Shown one piece after another: positions 40,820 to 50,481 of a DNA stretch of 64,000 nt. The notes under the pieces were generated by a model. That model was given only the letters and a program-made list of their open reading frames with translations. It ran no database searches and was not told the origin of the DNA. A program made the translations under genes and the position numbers. The first letter of the stretch is position 1. Every line of letters starts with the position of its first letter. The stretch comes from Stenotrophomonas sp. MYb238. GTDB lineage: Bacteria; Pseudomonadota; Gammaproteobacteria; Xanthomonadales; Xanthomonadaceae. The stretch spans positions 58,431 to 122,430 of the forward strand of contig NZ_WIDL01000009.1 in the NCBI RefSeq assembly GCF_009496535.1, given 5' to 3'.

Positions 40820-42828
40820 CGCCGTTCCTCCTGCGCCGGCACCGGCGCTGGCGTCGATGCCGGCGGCGCCGGGGACGGCACGGGTACCGGCGTAGCTTCG
40901 CCCGCTGCGGTCGCCGCAGGCACCGTGCCGGCCGCAGCGGCGGTGGCGCCGGCCGCGCCTTCGGTGCCGCCGCTGGCGTCCTGCGCATCGGGCATCACCC
41001 CCAGCAGCCAGGCGTCGAACACCTTGCGCGCGATCGGCGCGGCGGCCGAACCGCCGTAGCCGCCGCCCTCGACCGCGATGGCGATGGCGATCCGCGGTTC
41101 CTCGGCGGGGGCGAAGCCGATGAACAGCGCGCGGTGGCGCAGGTGCATCGGCAGGTTCTTGGGGTTCACCGCGGCAGTGCCCTTGCGGCTGATCACCTGC
41201 GCGGTACCGGTCTTGCCGGCCATCAGGTACGGCGCGCCGGACGCCACGCGCCAGCCGCTGCCGCCCGGCTGCATGGTGCCCATCATGCCCTCGCGCACCG
41301 CCTGCAGGTTGGACGGATTGGGGCTGATCGGCCGCGACGCGGGCTGCGGCAACGGCGCCCAGTCGTGATCGAAGCCCACTTTCTGCTCGACCACCAGGTG
41401 CGGCGTGCGCAGCTGCCCGGACGCCAGGCCGCCGACGCCGCGCACCAGTTGCAGCGGGGTCACCTTCCACAGGCCCTGGCCGATGCTGGCATTGACCATG
41501 TCGCCCGGGTACCAGCGCTCGTTGCGCAGCCGGGCCTTGGCCGCCGGCGACGGCAGGATGCCGCCGATCTCGCCGGCCAGGTCGATGCCGGTGGGCTGGC
41601 CGAAACCGTAGCGGCCGCCCATGTACTGGTCGTAGCGCTCCACGCCCATGTCCACGCCGAGCTGGTAGTAGTAGGTATTGACCGACTGCGAGATCGACTT
41701 GCGCAGGTCGGTCCAGCCATGGCCGCCGCGGTTGGCGTCGCCCCAGCCGCGGCTCACGCCGGGCAGGTAGAACATGCCGCGCGAGAGGATCTTGTCCTCC
41801 GGCCGGCGCAGGCCGCTGTCCAGGCCGGCCAGGCCCAGGAACGGCTTGACCGTGGAACCGGGCGCCACGCCGCCGAGCACCAGGCGGTTGAACTGCGGCC
41901 GCGAGGGGTTCTCGTTGAGCCGCCTGAAGTCGGCGTGCGAGATGCCGTTGACGAACAGGTTGGGGTCGTAGGACGGCAGGCTGACCATGGCCAGGATCTC
42001 GCCGGTGCGCGGGTCGATCGCCACCGCCGAGCCTTCCTGCTCGCCGAACGCGGTCACCATCGCCTGCTGCAGGTCGACGTCGATGGACAAGCGCAGGTCG
42101 GTGCCCGACTGCGCCGGCACCCGGCCGAGGGTGCGGATCGCGCGTCCCTGCACGTTGGTCTCGACCCGCTCGTAGCCGACCTTGCCGCGCAGCTGGTTCT
42201 CGTAATAGCGCTCCAGCCCGGACTTGCCGATATGGGTCAGCGCCGCGTTGCCCTCGCCCAGTTCCAGCAGGTCCTTGTCGTCGACCCGGCCGACGTAGCC
42301 GATGACGTGCGCGAGCAGGTCGCCGTACGGGTAGCGGCGGGTCAGGTAGGGCTCCAGTTCCACGCCCGGATAGCGCCAGCGGTCCACCGCGAAGCGGGCC
42401 ATCTCCTCGTCGCTGACGCGCAGCTTGAGCGTGACCGGCACGAAGCTGCGCCGCGCCTTGCGCGACTGGTTGAAGCGCTCGATGTCCTCCTCGCCGAGCG
42501 AGAAGATCGTGCGCAGCCCGGCCAGCGTGGCGGCCATGTCCTCGACCTTGTTCGGGGTCACGTCCAGGCGGAACGCCGGCACGTTCTCGGCCAGCAGCCT
42601 GCCCTTGCGGTCGTAAATCAGCCCTCGCCCGGGCACCACCGGCCGCGCCTTGATGCGGTTGGCTTCCGAGCGGGTGGCGTAAACGTCGTGGTCCAGCACC
42701 TGCAGCTTGAAGTACCAGCCGCCCAGCACGCCCAGCCCCAGCAGCACGCCGAGGAAGCCGATCGCCGCGCGGCGCCGGAACTGCTCGACCTCGGCCTGCA
42801 GGTTCTTGTGCTGGCGCCGCCCGTACAT
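40816..42828 (-). CDS. mrdA: Penicillin-binding protein 2 (elongation transpeptidase)
   Basis: A 670-residue class B PBP with one N-terminal membrane helix (about 22-42, AAIGFLGVLLGLGVLGGWYF). The pedestal domain (about 55-230) begins with RPVVPGRGLIYDRKGRLLAEN. The transpeptidase domain holds S325-TVK (GSTVKPF), SVN and KTGTAQ. The last 45 residues are an Ala/Pro/Gly-rich tail typical of this bacterial group. It cross-links peptidoglycan during side-wall growth as partner of RodA. Start 3 bases after mreD. Confidence 0.97.
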   Translation of the reverse strand: MYGRRQHKNLQAEVEQFRRRAAIGFLGVLLGLGVLGGWYFKLQVLDHDVYATRSEANRIKARPVVPGRGLIYDRKGRLLAENVPAFRLDVTPNKVEDMAATLAGLRTIFSLGEEDIERFNQSRKARRSFVPVTLKLRVSDEEMARFAVDRWRYPGVELEPYLTRRYPYGDLLAHVIGYVGRVDDKDLLELGEGNAALTHIGKSGLERYYENQLRGKVGYERVETNVQGRAIRTLGRVPAQSGTDLRLSIDVDLQQAMVTAFGEQEGSAVAIDPRTGEILAMVSLPSYDPNLFVNGISHADFRRLNENPSRPQFNRLVLGGVAPGSTVKPFLGLAGLDSGLRRPEDKILSRGMFYLPGVSRGWGDANRGGHGWTDLRKSISQSVNTYYYQLGVDMGVERYDQYMGGRYGFGQPTGIDLAGEIGGILPSPAAKARLRNERWYPGDMVNASIGQGLWKVTPLQLVRGVGGLASGQLRTPHLVVEQKVGFDHDWAPLPQPASRPISPNPSNLQAVREGMMGTMQPGGSGWRVASGAPYLMAGKTGTAQVISRKGTAAVNPKNLPMHLRHRALFIGFAPAEEPRIAIAIAVEGGGYGGSAAAPIARKVFDAWLLGVMPDAQDASGGTEGAAGATAAAAGTVPAATAAGEATPVPVPSPAPPASTPAPVPAQEERR

Positions 42829-42831
42829 GGC

Positions 42832-43317
42832 TCAGTGCCCGCGCCTGCCCAGCCGCGCGGCGTCCAGCAGCACGTAGATCGGCAGCCACAGCAGCATGCC
42901 CGGCAGCGGCGCCCACCAGTAGCTCCACGGCATCAGCGGCTCGGCGGTGAACAGGCGCACGGCGGCGCTGATGATGCGGTCGTTGAGCAGCAGGCCGCCG
43001 ATCGCCAGCGCCTGCTGCGACAGCGGGAAGAAGCGGATGCGGGCGCGGAAGCGCTGCAGGATGAAGGCGAACACCACCAGCCGCAGCGCCTGCTCGCCGA
43101 GGATGCCCCCGTACAGCAGGTCGGCCAGCACGCCGATGCAGAAGGCGAAGCCCAGCCCGACCCGCTCGGGGGTTTCGATCACCCAGTAGCCCAGCACCAG
43201 CGCCAGCCAGTACGGGCGGACCGGCTGCAGCAGTTCCGGCAACGGCACCAGGCCCAGCAGCAGGGCCAGCGCGAGGCTGGCCGGCAATACCCAGCCACGG
43301 CTGCGCAGGCGGCTCAT
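42832..43317 (-). CDS. mreD: Rod-shape determining protein MreD
   Basis: A 161-residue inner-membrane protein with five or so hydrophobic helices, for example 10-28 (VLPASLALALLLGLVPLPE) and 35-48 (YWLALVLGYWVIET). The conserved stretch RVGLGFAFCIGVLADLLYGGILGEQALRL is the MreD signature. Its ATG overlaps the mreC stop (ATGA). It belongs to the elongasome with MreB, MreC, PBP2 and RodA. Confidence 0.95.
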   Translation of the reverse strand: MSRLRSRGWVLPASLALALLLGLVPLPELLQPVRPYWLALVLGYWVIETPERVGLGFAFCIGVLADLLYGGILGEQALRLVVFAFILQRFRARIRFFPLSQQALAIGGLLLNDRIISAAVRLFTAEPLMPWSYWWAPLPGMLLWLPIYVLLDAARLGRRGH

Positions 43318-44351
43318 CGGCGGTCTCCTGCCGGAGGCGCCGGCGCATCGGTGGCGGGCGGCGTGGTCGCGGCGGGCGCCGCCGCAGGGGTATCCGTCGG
43401 CGCGGCCGGCGCGGCGGCCCCGGGCGCCGGGTTGTTCGGCGCCGGGCGCGGACCGGGCGCGGTGTCGCCGCCGGCCGGCGGTTCCAGGCCGGTGGTCACC
43501 GGCATGCGCGGGATCTGGGGCACCGAGCGCAGCAGCAGCACGTCGCGGCCGCGGTCCAGCTTGGCCGCCGGCTCCAGCTCGCCGACCAGGAAGGCGTGGG
43601 TGTCGTCCGGCCGCAGTTCCAGGATCTTTCCCACCGGGAAACCGGCCGGGAAACGCCCGCCCAGGCCGGAGGTGACGATCTCGTCGCCCACTTCCACGCC
43701 GGCGCTGAGCGGGATGTCGCGCAGTTCCAGGCGGTCGCCGCGGCCGTAGGCGATCAGGCGCACGCCGTTGCGCGCCACCGTCACCGGCACGGCGTGGTCG
43801 GGATCGGTCAGCAGCAGCACGGTCGAATGCAGCGGGGTCACCGCGATCACCTGCCCCATCAGGCCGCCGGCGTCGATCACCGCCTGGCCGGCGCGCACGC
43901 CTTCGCGGCTGCCGGCGTCCAGCACCAGGCGCTGCTTCACCGGGTCCAGGTCGATGTCCAGGATCGGCGCCAGCTGCACGTCCAGGCCGCTGCGCTCGGC
44001 CACGTTCAACAGTTCGCGCAGCTGGGCGTTGTCCAGCGCAGCGGTCTGCAGGCGGGTCAGGCGCGCGTTGGCCAGCAGCAGCTGGTTGCGCAGCTCGCGG
44101 TTCTCGGCGACCAGCTGGTTGTGGCTGGCGGCGTTGTCGCGCACCGAGGCGCCCAGGCGCCCGGGCAGGCCGGCCAGCGCCCACACCGGCTGCACCGCCA
44201 CGCCGGCCTGCGCGCGCAGGCGCGACAGCCAGCCGCCCTGGTCGTCCAGCACGATCAGGATGATCGCCAACGCCAGGTAGGCCAGCAGCCGCAGCGTGCT
44301 GCTGGCGTCGCCCTGGCGGGAGGCTACGGGTGGACCGGCATAGGGCGGCAC
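43314..44351 (-). CDS. mreC: Rod-shape determining protein MreC
   Basis: A 345-residue protein with an N-terminal helix (about 22-38, LLAYLALAIILIVLDD), a coiled-coil (about 75-115, HNQLVAENRELRNQLLLANARL) and two beta-barrel lobes with DAGSREGVRAGQAVIDAGGLMGQV and GDEIVTSGLGGRFPAGFPVGKI. A 75-residue Pro/Ala-rich C-terminal tail is longer than in E. coli MreC. Periplasmic scaffold of the elongasome that activates PBP2. Confidence 0.95.
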   Translation of the reverse strand: MPPYAGPPVASRQGDASSTLRLLAYLALAIILIVLDDQGGWLSRLRAQAGVAVQPVWALAGLPGRLGASVRDNAASHNQLVAENRELRNQLLLANARLTRLQTAALDNAQLRELLNVAERSGLDVQLAPILDIDLDPVKQRLVLDAGSREGVRAGQAVIDAGGLMGQVIAVTPLHSTVLLLTDPDHAVPVTVARNGVRLIAYGRGDRLELRDIPLSAGVEVGDEIVTSGLGGRFPAGFPVGKILELRPDDTHAFLVGELEPAAKLDRGRDVLLLRSVPQIPRMPVTTGLEPPAGGDTAPGPRPAPNNPAPGAAAPAAPTDTPAAAPAATTPPATDAPAPPAGDRR

Positions 44352-44520
44352 AGTGCGACTACCGGGAACGGGAAATGGGGAAAGGGGAACGGACGTGCGC
44401 GACGGCTTCCGCGTTCACGGCGCGACGCGGACCGCGGATCGGGACAATGGCAATCACGGAACGGGAAAGGGCGGGAAAGCCGATGGTTGTTCATTCCCGT
44501 TTCCCCCTTCCCAGCTTCGC
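44352..44520. repeat. GGGAAC-family inverted repeat between mreB and mreC, copy 2
   Basis: A purine-rich arm (GGGAACGGGAAATGGGG, AAAGGGGAACGG, 44362-44393) and a pyrimidine-rich arm (CATTCCCGTTTCCCCCTTCC, 44491-44513) are imperfectly complementary over about 25 bases, around a central part with another GGAACGGGAAAGG. It fills nearly all of the gap between mreB and mreC and could modulate the drop from mreB to mreCD expression. Confidence 0.5.
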
Positions 44521-44523
44521 GCG

Positions 44524-45639
<1,116 letters not shown>

Positions 45640-45847
45640 CTAGCCTATCAACCCACCCCCGCACGGGCAAGGAAAATCCATGCCCGGAGCGGGTTTGGCG
45701 GCCTTGTCCGGCCGCCCCGGACGACACGCGGTTCTGGCCGAGCGCCGCCGCAGCCGGTACCCTTACGCACTTTGGCGCAGGTCCGCGCCCGACCCGCCTG
45801 CGCCCGCACGGCGGTGCTTTCCCTTTACCCGTATAGGCCCGTCCGCG

Positions 45848-46780
45848 ATGTCCGCACTGATCTGTGGTTCCCTTGCCTTCGACACCATCATGGTGTTCCC
45901 GGACCAGTTCAAGAACCACATCCTGCCGGACAAGGTGCACATCCTGAACGTGTCCTTCCTGGTGCCGCGCATGCGCCGCGAGTTCGGCGGCTGCGCCGGC
46001 AACATCGCCTACAACCTGCACCTGCTGGGCGGCGCCCCGATCCCGATGGGCACGGTGGGTTCGGACTTCGGCCCGTACCGCGAGCACTTCGACGCGCTGG
46101 GCATCGACCTGAGCCGCGTGCGCGTGATCGAGGAACTGTTCACCCCGCAGGCGTTCATCACCACCGACCACGACAACAACCAGATCACCGCCTTCCACCC
46201 GGGCGCGATGATGCGGTCCTACGAGAACCACGTGAAGGACGTGCCGGGCGTGACCCTGGGCCTGGTCGGCCCGGACGGCCGCGAAGGCATGATCCAGAAC
46301 GCCATCGAGTTCAAGGAGATGGGCGTGCCGTTCATCTTCGACCCGGGCCAGGCGATGCCGCTGTTCAACGGCCCGGAACTGCGCACCTTCATCGAGCAGG
46401 CCGACTACGTGGTGGTCAACGACTACGAGTCCAACCTGCTGCAGGAGCGCACCGGCTGGAACGAGAAGGAGATCGTCGACCGGGTCAAGGCCTACATCAC
46501 CACCCGCGGCCCCAAGGGCGCGGTGATCCACACGCCGGAAAAGAGCTATGACATCCCGCCGGCGCACGAGCGCCGCGTGGTCGACCCGACCGGCTGCGGT
46601 GATGCGTTCCGCGCCGGCCTGATCTACGGCATCCAGAAGGGCTACGACTGGCTGACCATCGGCCGCATGGGCAACCTGATGGGCGCGCTGAAGGTCGAAC
46701 ACCCGGGCACGCAGAACCAGCGCTTCGACTTCGACGAATTCAACGAGCAGTTCAAGCAGCAGTTCGGCTACGCGCTCTGA
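45848..46780 (+). CDS. PfkB-family sugar/nucleoside kinase
   Basis: A 310-residue cytoplasmic kinase from ATG 45848; the frame runs further upstream but MSALICGSLAFDTIM is the normal family start. It has FGGCAGNIAYNLHLLGG (first PfkB signature region) and RRVVDPTGCGDAFRAGLIYG (second signature; the Asp of GCGDAF is the catalytic base). HDNNQITAFHPGAM and VVNDYESNLL resemble adenosine kinase-like members common in xanthomonads. The substrate (adenosine, ribose or fructose type) cannot be set from sequence. Monocistronic, ending in a good hairpin. Confidence 0.88.
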   Translation: MSALICGSLAFDTIMVFPDQFKNHILPDKVHILNVSFLVPRMRREFGGCAGNIAYNLHLLGGAPIPMGTVGSDFGPYREHFDALGIDLSRVRVIEELFTPQAFITTDHDNNQITAFHPGAMMRSYENHVKDVPGVTLGLVGPDGREGMIQNAIEFKEMGVPFIFDPGQAMPLFNGPELRTFIEQADYVVVNDYESNLLQERTGWNEKEIVDRVKAYITTRGPKGAVIHTPEKSYDIPPAHERRVVDPTGCGDAFRAGLIYGIQKGYDWLTIGRMGNLMGALKVEHPGTQNQRFDFDEFNEQFKQQFGYAL

Positions 46781-46803
46781 TCCGGCGGGTCCGGACACCT
46801 GCG

Positions 46804-46829
46804 GAAACGGCGCCGGAAGGCGCCGTTTC
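46804..46829. terminator. Terminator hairpin after the PfkB-type gene
   Basis: GAAACGGCGCC-GGAA-GGCGCCGTTTC: perfect 11-base-pair stem with a GGAA loop. It lies between two converging genes and can serve both. Confidence 0.85.
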
Positions 46830-46871
46830 TCGTTGCGGCGATGGCGGGGATTCCGCTTCCGCAGCCGGGGG

Positions 46872-47111
46872 CTATTCCAGCGGACCGTAGCGGACCGCCT
46901 CGCGCTCCAGCCAGGCCTGCAGGTCGCGCTTGCGCACGCCTTCGGCCTTGGCGCGCCGCAGGCAATCGAGCATGTAGCGCCGCTTGTCCTCGTCGTCGCC
47001 GGCCAGGGACAGCGCCAGGTCGCGATCCATCCAGCGCCGGAACACCAGGTACAGCACCACGTGCAGGGCGATGGCCAGCACGCTGACAACGAGCACGATC
47101 GCAAGATCCAT
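46872..47111 (-). CDS. Small single-helix membrane protein
   Basis: A 79-residue protein beginning MDLAIVLVVSVLAIALHVVLYLVF, one N-terminal membrane helix, then a strongly charged cytoplasmic part (RRWMDRDLALSLAGDDEDKRRYMLDCLRRAKAEGVRKRDLQAWLERE). Its ATG overlaps the stop of the preceding gene by one base (TGATG), so the two are coupled. Family unknown to me. Confidence 0.75.
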   Translation of the reverse strand: MDLAIVLVVSVLAIALHVVLYLVFRRWMDRDLALSLAGDDEDKRRYMLDCLRRAKAEGVRKRDLQAWLEREAVRYGPLE

Positions 47112-47647
47112 CACCGCGCCTCCGTCGTTGCCGGCGGCGCCATCGGTGCGCGCGCCTGCACCAGTTCCTGCGCCAGGGTGAGTTCCTCCTGCCCGCGCCG
47201 CAGGTTGCCGGCACGCAGCACGGTGCCGTCGGCCAGGTAGAACAGGTAGTGCTCCCCCGGCCGCAGCGCGACGTTGCCGAAATCCGCCGAGGGCAGGCAG
47301 CCGAGCGCGTCGAGCCGGTTCGCCGGAGCGACCTGCAGTTCCGCGTCCCCCGCCCCCTTGATGCGCTGGCGCACGCGCACCCGCGCGCCGTCCGCCGCCA
47401 CCGACAGGACGTCGGCGATCACGATGGTATCGGCCTTGGCGGCCAGCGCGGCGGCCAGGGCCTGCTGCCGTTGCAGGTCCTCGGCCACGAGCCGGCGGTG
47501 CATGTCCGCGGGCAGGCTGCCGCATGCCGCCGCCGGCGACGCCGGCAGCGAAAACAGGACGACCAGCGCGCACAGCCAAGCCGCGCGCGAGGCGTGCCTG
47601 CGGGGCGTACCGCCGCATGGCTGCCGGGACCTGCCGCCCACCGCCAC
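47111..47647 (-). CDS. Secreted Cys-containing protein of unknown function
   Basis: About 178 residues from GTG 47647 (or GTG 47641, two codons later), 5 bases after the upstream lipoprotein gene. The signal peptide is preceded by a long basic n-region (RRHASRAAWLCALVVLFSLPASPAAA). The mature protein starts CGSLPADMHRRLVAEDLQRQ and has a second Cys in LGCLPSADFGN, with the repeated theme VRVRQRIKGAGDAELQV and LRPGEHYLFYLADG. That pattern resembles small secreted beta proteins that contact metal or inhibitors, but I cannot assign a family. Confidence 0.65.
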   Translation of the reverse strand: MAVGGRSRQPCGGTPRRHASRAAWLCALVVLFSLPASPAAACGSLPADMHRRLVAEDLQRQQALAAALAAKADTIVIADVLSVAADGARVRVRQRIKGAGDAELQVAPANRLDALGCLPSADFGNVALRPGEHYLFYLADGTVLRAGNLRRGQEELTLAQELVQARAPMAPPATTEAR

Positions 47648-47652
47648 CGGAT

Positions 47653-48393
47653 TCAATCCCAGCCCGCGGGCATCTGGCTGCCGTCCAGGCCGCCGGTCTC
47701 GAACACCGCGGCGCGGGTGCCGCCGGCCTTTACCGGGAACTCGATGCGGATCGTCCTGGCCTTGCGCGCCAGCCGCCACAGGCCGCGGTTGTCGGTGACG
47801 AACATCGCGATGGCCTCGTCGGTGTCCGGGCGGTAGGCGGCCATCCGCCGCGGCGCCTGGTCGTCCACCGTCACCGTGACCTGGCAGCTGGCGTAGCAGG
47901 CCTTGGCGAAATCGCCGGTCTGCAGCACCAGGTAGGCGTGGCGTTTCCATTCCGGGTGGTCGCGGAACACCAGCTGCACCACCTTGGGGCCGCTGCCGTC
48001 GACATCGACCCGCTCCTTGCCCTGGATCATCGCCGAGCGCTGCACGCCCTTGCTGCCGACCGACACCTGGTTGTAGCTCCACAGGCCCTGCATGCGGCGC
48101 AGTTCGCGCGCGGCCTCGGCCTTTTCCTTCACCTCGGCGAAGCCGGGCTCGATGCGCCTGGCCGCGTCCGACTCCGGGAACTGGTCGAGCAGCGCGGCGC
48201 CATGGACACGCGCCTTCTCCCATTCGGTGGCGGTCACCGCCGCGTCGTAGAGCCTGGCGATGCCCTCGGCATCGGCTTCGCGCTTGGCGCGCTCCTGCGC
48301 GGCGGCGGCCTCGCGCTGCTGGCGCTCGGCCTCCGGGTTGCCGCAGGCGGCCAGGGCGACGACGCACAGGGCGCCAAGGATCAGGGGTTTCAT
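47653..48393 (-). CDS. Lipoprotein of unknown function
   Basis: A 246-residue protein from ATG 48393 with lipobox VALAAC (MKPLILGALCVVALAAC-GN). An Ala/Glu/Arg-rich coiled segment (about 20-50, EAERQQREAAAAQERAKREAD) is followed by a helical part (about 50-100, EWEKARVHGAALLDQFPESDAA) and a beta-rich domain with YNQVSVGSKGVQRSAMI and a Cys pair in KACYASCQVTV. It may be a periplasmic binding or envelope-stress lipoprotein. First gene of a three-gene leftward set with the two genes above. Confidence 0.75.
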   Translation of the reverse strand: MKPLILGALCVVALAACGNPEAERQQREAAAAQERAKREADAEGIARLYDAAVTATEWEKARVHGAALLDQFPESDAARRIEPGFAEVKEKAEAARELRRMQGLWSYNQVSVGSKGVQRSAMIQGKERVDVDGSGPKVVQLVFRDHPEWKRHAYLVLQTGDFAKACYASCQVTVTVDDQAPRRMAAYRPDTDEAIAMFVTDNRGLWRLARKARTIRIEFPVKAGGTRAAVFETGGLDGSQMPAGWD

Positions 48394-48468
48394 CGGGCGA
48401 CTCCGCGGGGACGATGCGCGGCGATGCCACGCGACGGCGTCCACTTTAAACATCCGCATGGCGCTCCG

Positions 48469-49596
48469 TCATTCCCGCACGAGCGCGTGGGCCTGCTTAT
48501 TCGCCGGCTGCCCTTCGCGCCACCAGGGCATGGGCGGCGACGGCGCGTGGATGTCCAGCCGCTCGCCCATCTCCGGCGTGGCCAGCGCCACGCCGCGCTG
48601 CCGCGCCAGCGCGAGGATGCTTTCGAACGGCTCGGTCCACGGATGCAGCGCAAGGTCGAAGGTGCCGTTGTGGATCGGCATCATCACCTTGCCGCGCACG
48701 TCCAGGTGCGCCTGCAGGCTCTGTTCGGGCTGCATGTGCACGCCGGGCCAGCCGGCATCGTAGGCGCCGGTCTCGACCATGCTCAGGTCGAACGGGCCGT
48801 AGCGCTCGCCGATGCGGGCGAAACCGTCGAAGTAGCCGCTGTCGCCGCTGAAGAAGATCCGCGTGCGGCCGGTATCGAGCACCCACGACGCCCACAGCGT
48901 GCGGTTGCCGTCGGACAGGCCGCGCCCGGAGAAATGCTGGGCCGGGGTGGCGGCGATCTTCAGCCCCTCCACCCGCGTTTCCTGCCACCAGTCCAGCTGC
49001 TCGATCTTCGCCGCCGGCACGCCCCAGGCGGCAAGACGGTCGCCCACGCCCAGCGCGGTCACGAAGTGCCGCACCTTCGGCGCCAGCGCCAGCACCGCGG
49101 CGCGGTCGAGGTGGTCGTAATGGTCGTGGGAAATGACCACGCCGGTGATTTCCGGCAGTTCGTCGATGGACAGCGGTGGCGCATGAAAGCGCTTGGGCCC
49201 CATGAACGACATCGGCGAGGCGCGCTCGGAGAACACCGGGTCGGTCAGCCAGAAATGGCCGTCCAGCTTGAGCAGCAGGGTCGAATGCCCCAGCCGCCAC
49301 AGGCTGTCGTCCGGCGCCTCCAGCAGCGCCTGCCGGCTCAGCCGCCGCACCGGGACCGGCGCCAGCGGGCTGGCATCGACCGGCTTGTCGAACAGCAGCC
49401 GCCACAGCGCGCGGACAGTGCCCGAAAAACCCGGCGACACCTTGGCGGCGGGATCGGCGTTGTGGAATCGGCCTTCGCCGTAGTGCGGCGACCGGTCGTA
49501 GGTGGCGGCCGGATGGGCGCCGCAGGTCAGCAGTCCGATGGACATGGCGATCAATACCGTCACGAGGAGGAGGATGCGGGGCAGGCGGCGCGTCAT
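48469..49596 (-). CDS. MBL-fold metal-dependent hydrolase (NAPE-PLD/RomA type)
   Basis: A 375-residue protein from ATG 49596. The N-terminal hydrophobic segment (ILLLVTVLIAMSIGLLTC) is a signal anchor or signal peptide. The metallo-beta-lactamase signature is SHDHYDHLD, preceded by GHSTLLLKLDGHFWLTDPVFS and followed by ATPAQHFSGRG and FFSGDSGYFDGF, with late HNGTFDLALHPWTEP. This set fits the NAPE-PLD/RomA branch, where members hydrolyse phosphodiesters in lipids or are linked to multidrug regulation. It is divergent from a TetR gene with a shared operator region. Confidence 0.85.
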   Translation of the reverse strand: MTRRLPRILLLVTVLIAMSIGLLTCGAHPAATYDRSPHYGEGRFHNADPAAKVSPGFSGTVRALWRLLFDKPVDASPLAPVPVRRLSRQALLEAPDDSLWRLGHSTLLLKLDGHFWLTDPVFSERASPMSFMGPKRFHAPPLSIDELPEITGVVISHDHYDHLDRAAVLALAPKVRHFVTALGVGDRLAAWGVPAAKIEQLDWWQETRVEGLKIAATPAQHFSGRGLSDGNRTLWASWVLDTGRTRIFFSGDSGYFDGFARIGERYGPFDLSMVETGAYDAGWPGVHMQPEQSLQAHLDVRGKVMMPIHNGTFDLALHPWTEPFESILALARQRGVALATPEMGERLDIHAPSPPMPWWREGQPANKQAHALVRE

Positions 49597-49609
49597 CGGG
49601 GCTTGCCCT

Positions 49610-49669
49610 GAAAAGTACACCGCAGAGTCTACTTCGCCTTCCAGAAAAGTAAACTGAACGGTGTAAAAT
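49610..49669. promoter_or_regulatory. Shared operator/promoter between MBL hydrolase and TetR genes
   Basis: An AT-rich island with two copies of GAAAAGTA(C/A)AC (49610-49621 and 49644-49655) and inverted arms TACACCG (49616-49622) / CGGTGTA (49659-49665). AAGTA...TACTT also pairs at 49613-49634. TetR repressors typically bind such half-sites between divergent genes; self-regulation is inferred. Confidence 0.55.
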
Positions 49670-50303
49670 GACCGCCATGAACCTGCCCGGCCGCCCCACC
49701 CGCCTGACCGACCGCAAACGCGAGGCCATCCTCCGCGCGGCGGTCGCCGAGTTCCGCGAATTCGGCTTCGCCGGCACCCGCATGGACCGCATCGCCGCCA
49801 CCGCCGGGGTTTCCAAGCGCACGGTCTACAACCACTTCGCCAGCAAGGACGAGCTGTTCACCGCCATCCTCTGGCAGCTGTGGGAAGCCAGCCGGTCGCT
49901 GGACGCACCCGGTTACGACCCGGCGCGGCCGCTGCGCGAACAACTGCTGGCCTTCGTCGCGCAGAAACTGCGCCTGCTCGGCGACGCCAGCTTCATCGAC
50001 CTGTCGCGGGTGGCCATGGCCGAGCTGGTGCACGCGCCCGAGCGCGCGCGGGTGATGATGGACAAGCTGGCCGAGAAGGAAGAAGGCCTGACCAGCTGGA
50101 TCCGCGCGGCACAGGCCGATGGCCGCCTGCGCGACGACCTCGCCCCGGCCGACGCCGCCCATCAGCTTCAGGGCATGGTCAAGGCGTTCGCGTTCTGGCC
50201 GCAGATCGCGATGGGCGCCGCACCGCTGGATGCCGCCGCGCAGCAGCGGCTGATGCACGACTGCGTGGACATGTTCCTGGCGGTGCGCGCACCCGCGCCT
50301 TGA
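49668..50303 (+). CDS. TetR/AcrR-family regulator
   Basis: A 211-residue repressor. The helix-turn-helix is in residues about 20-65: REAILRAAVAEFREFGFAGTRMDRIAATAGVSKRTVYNHFASKDELFTAIL, with GVSKRTVYNHF the recognition helix. The C-terminal domain (SFIDLSRVAMAELVHAPERARVM) resembles the AefR/TetR_C_7 type. Two possible starts lie 9 bases apart (49668 and 49677). It faces the MBL hydrolase gene and probably controls it. Confidence 0.9.
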   Translation: MTAMNLPGRPTRLTDRKREAILRAAVAEFREFGFAGTRMDRIAATAGVSKRTVYNHFASKDELFTAILWQLWEASRSLDAPGYDPARPLREQLLAFVAQKLRLLGDASFIDLSRVAMAELVHAPERARVMMDKLAEKEEGLTSWIRAAQADGRLRDDLAPADAAHQLQGMVKAFAFWPQIAMGAAPLDAAAQQRLMHDCVDMFLAVRAPAP

Positions 50304-50391
50304 GTGCCGCGCGGCACCGGCATCAGCCGCCCACTCCGGCAGCCTGCCGCGGGATTCATTGCTCGGCTTTACGGCGGCCGGGCTGACTACA

Positions 50392-50412
50392 AGTGTCGTT
50401 ACGTTTGACACT
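50392..50412 (+). promoter_or_regulatory. Palindromic operator overlapping a TTGACA element
   Basis: AGTGTC (50392-50397) and GACACT (50407-50412) separated by 9 bases; TTGACA at 50405-50410 lies in the right arm and would be the -35 of the acetamidase-like gene. The TetR encoded just upstream is a candidate binder. Confidence 0.45.
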
Positions 50413-50481
50413 GCGAGGGCGGCACGGCCATTCGTACACTCCGCGAACACGTCCACCGGACCTTTCGCAGACACCGGCAAC

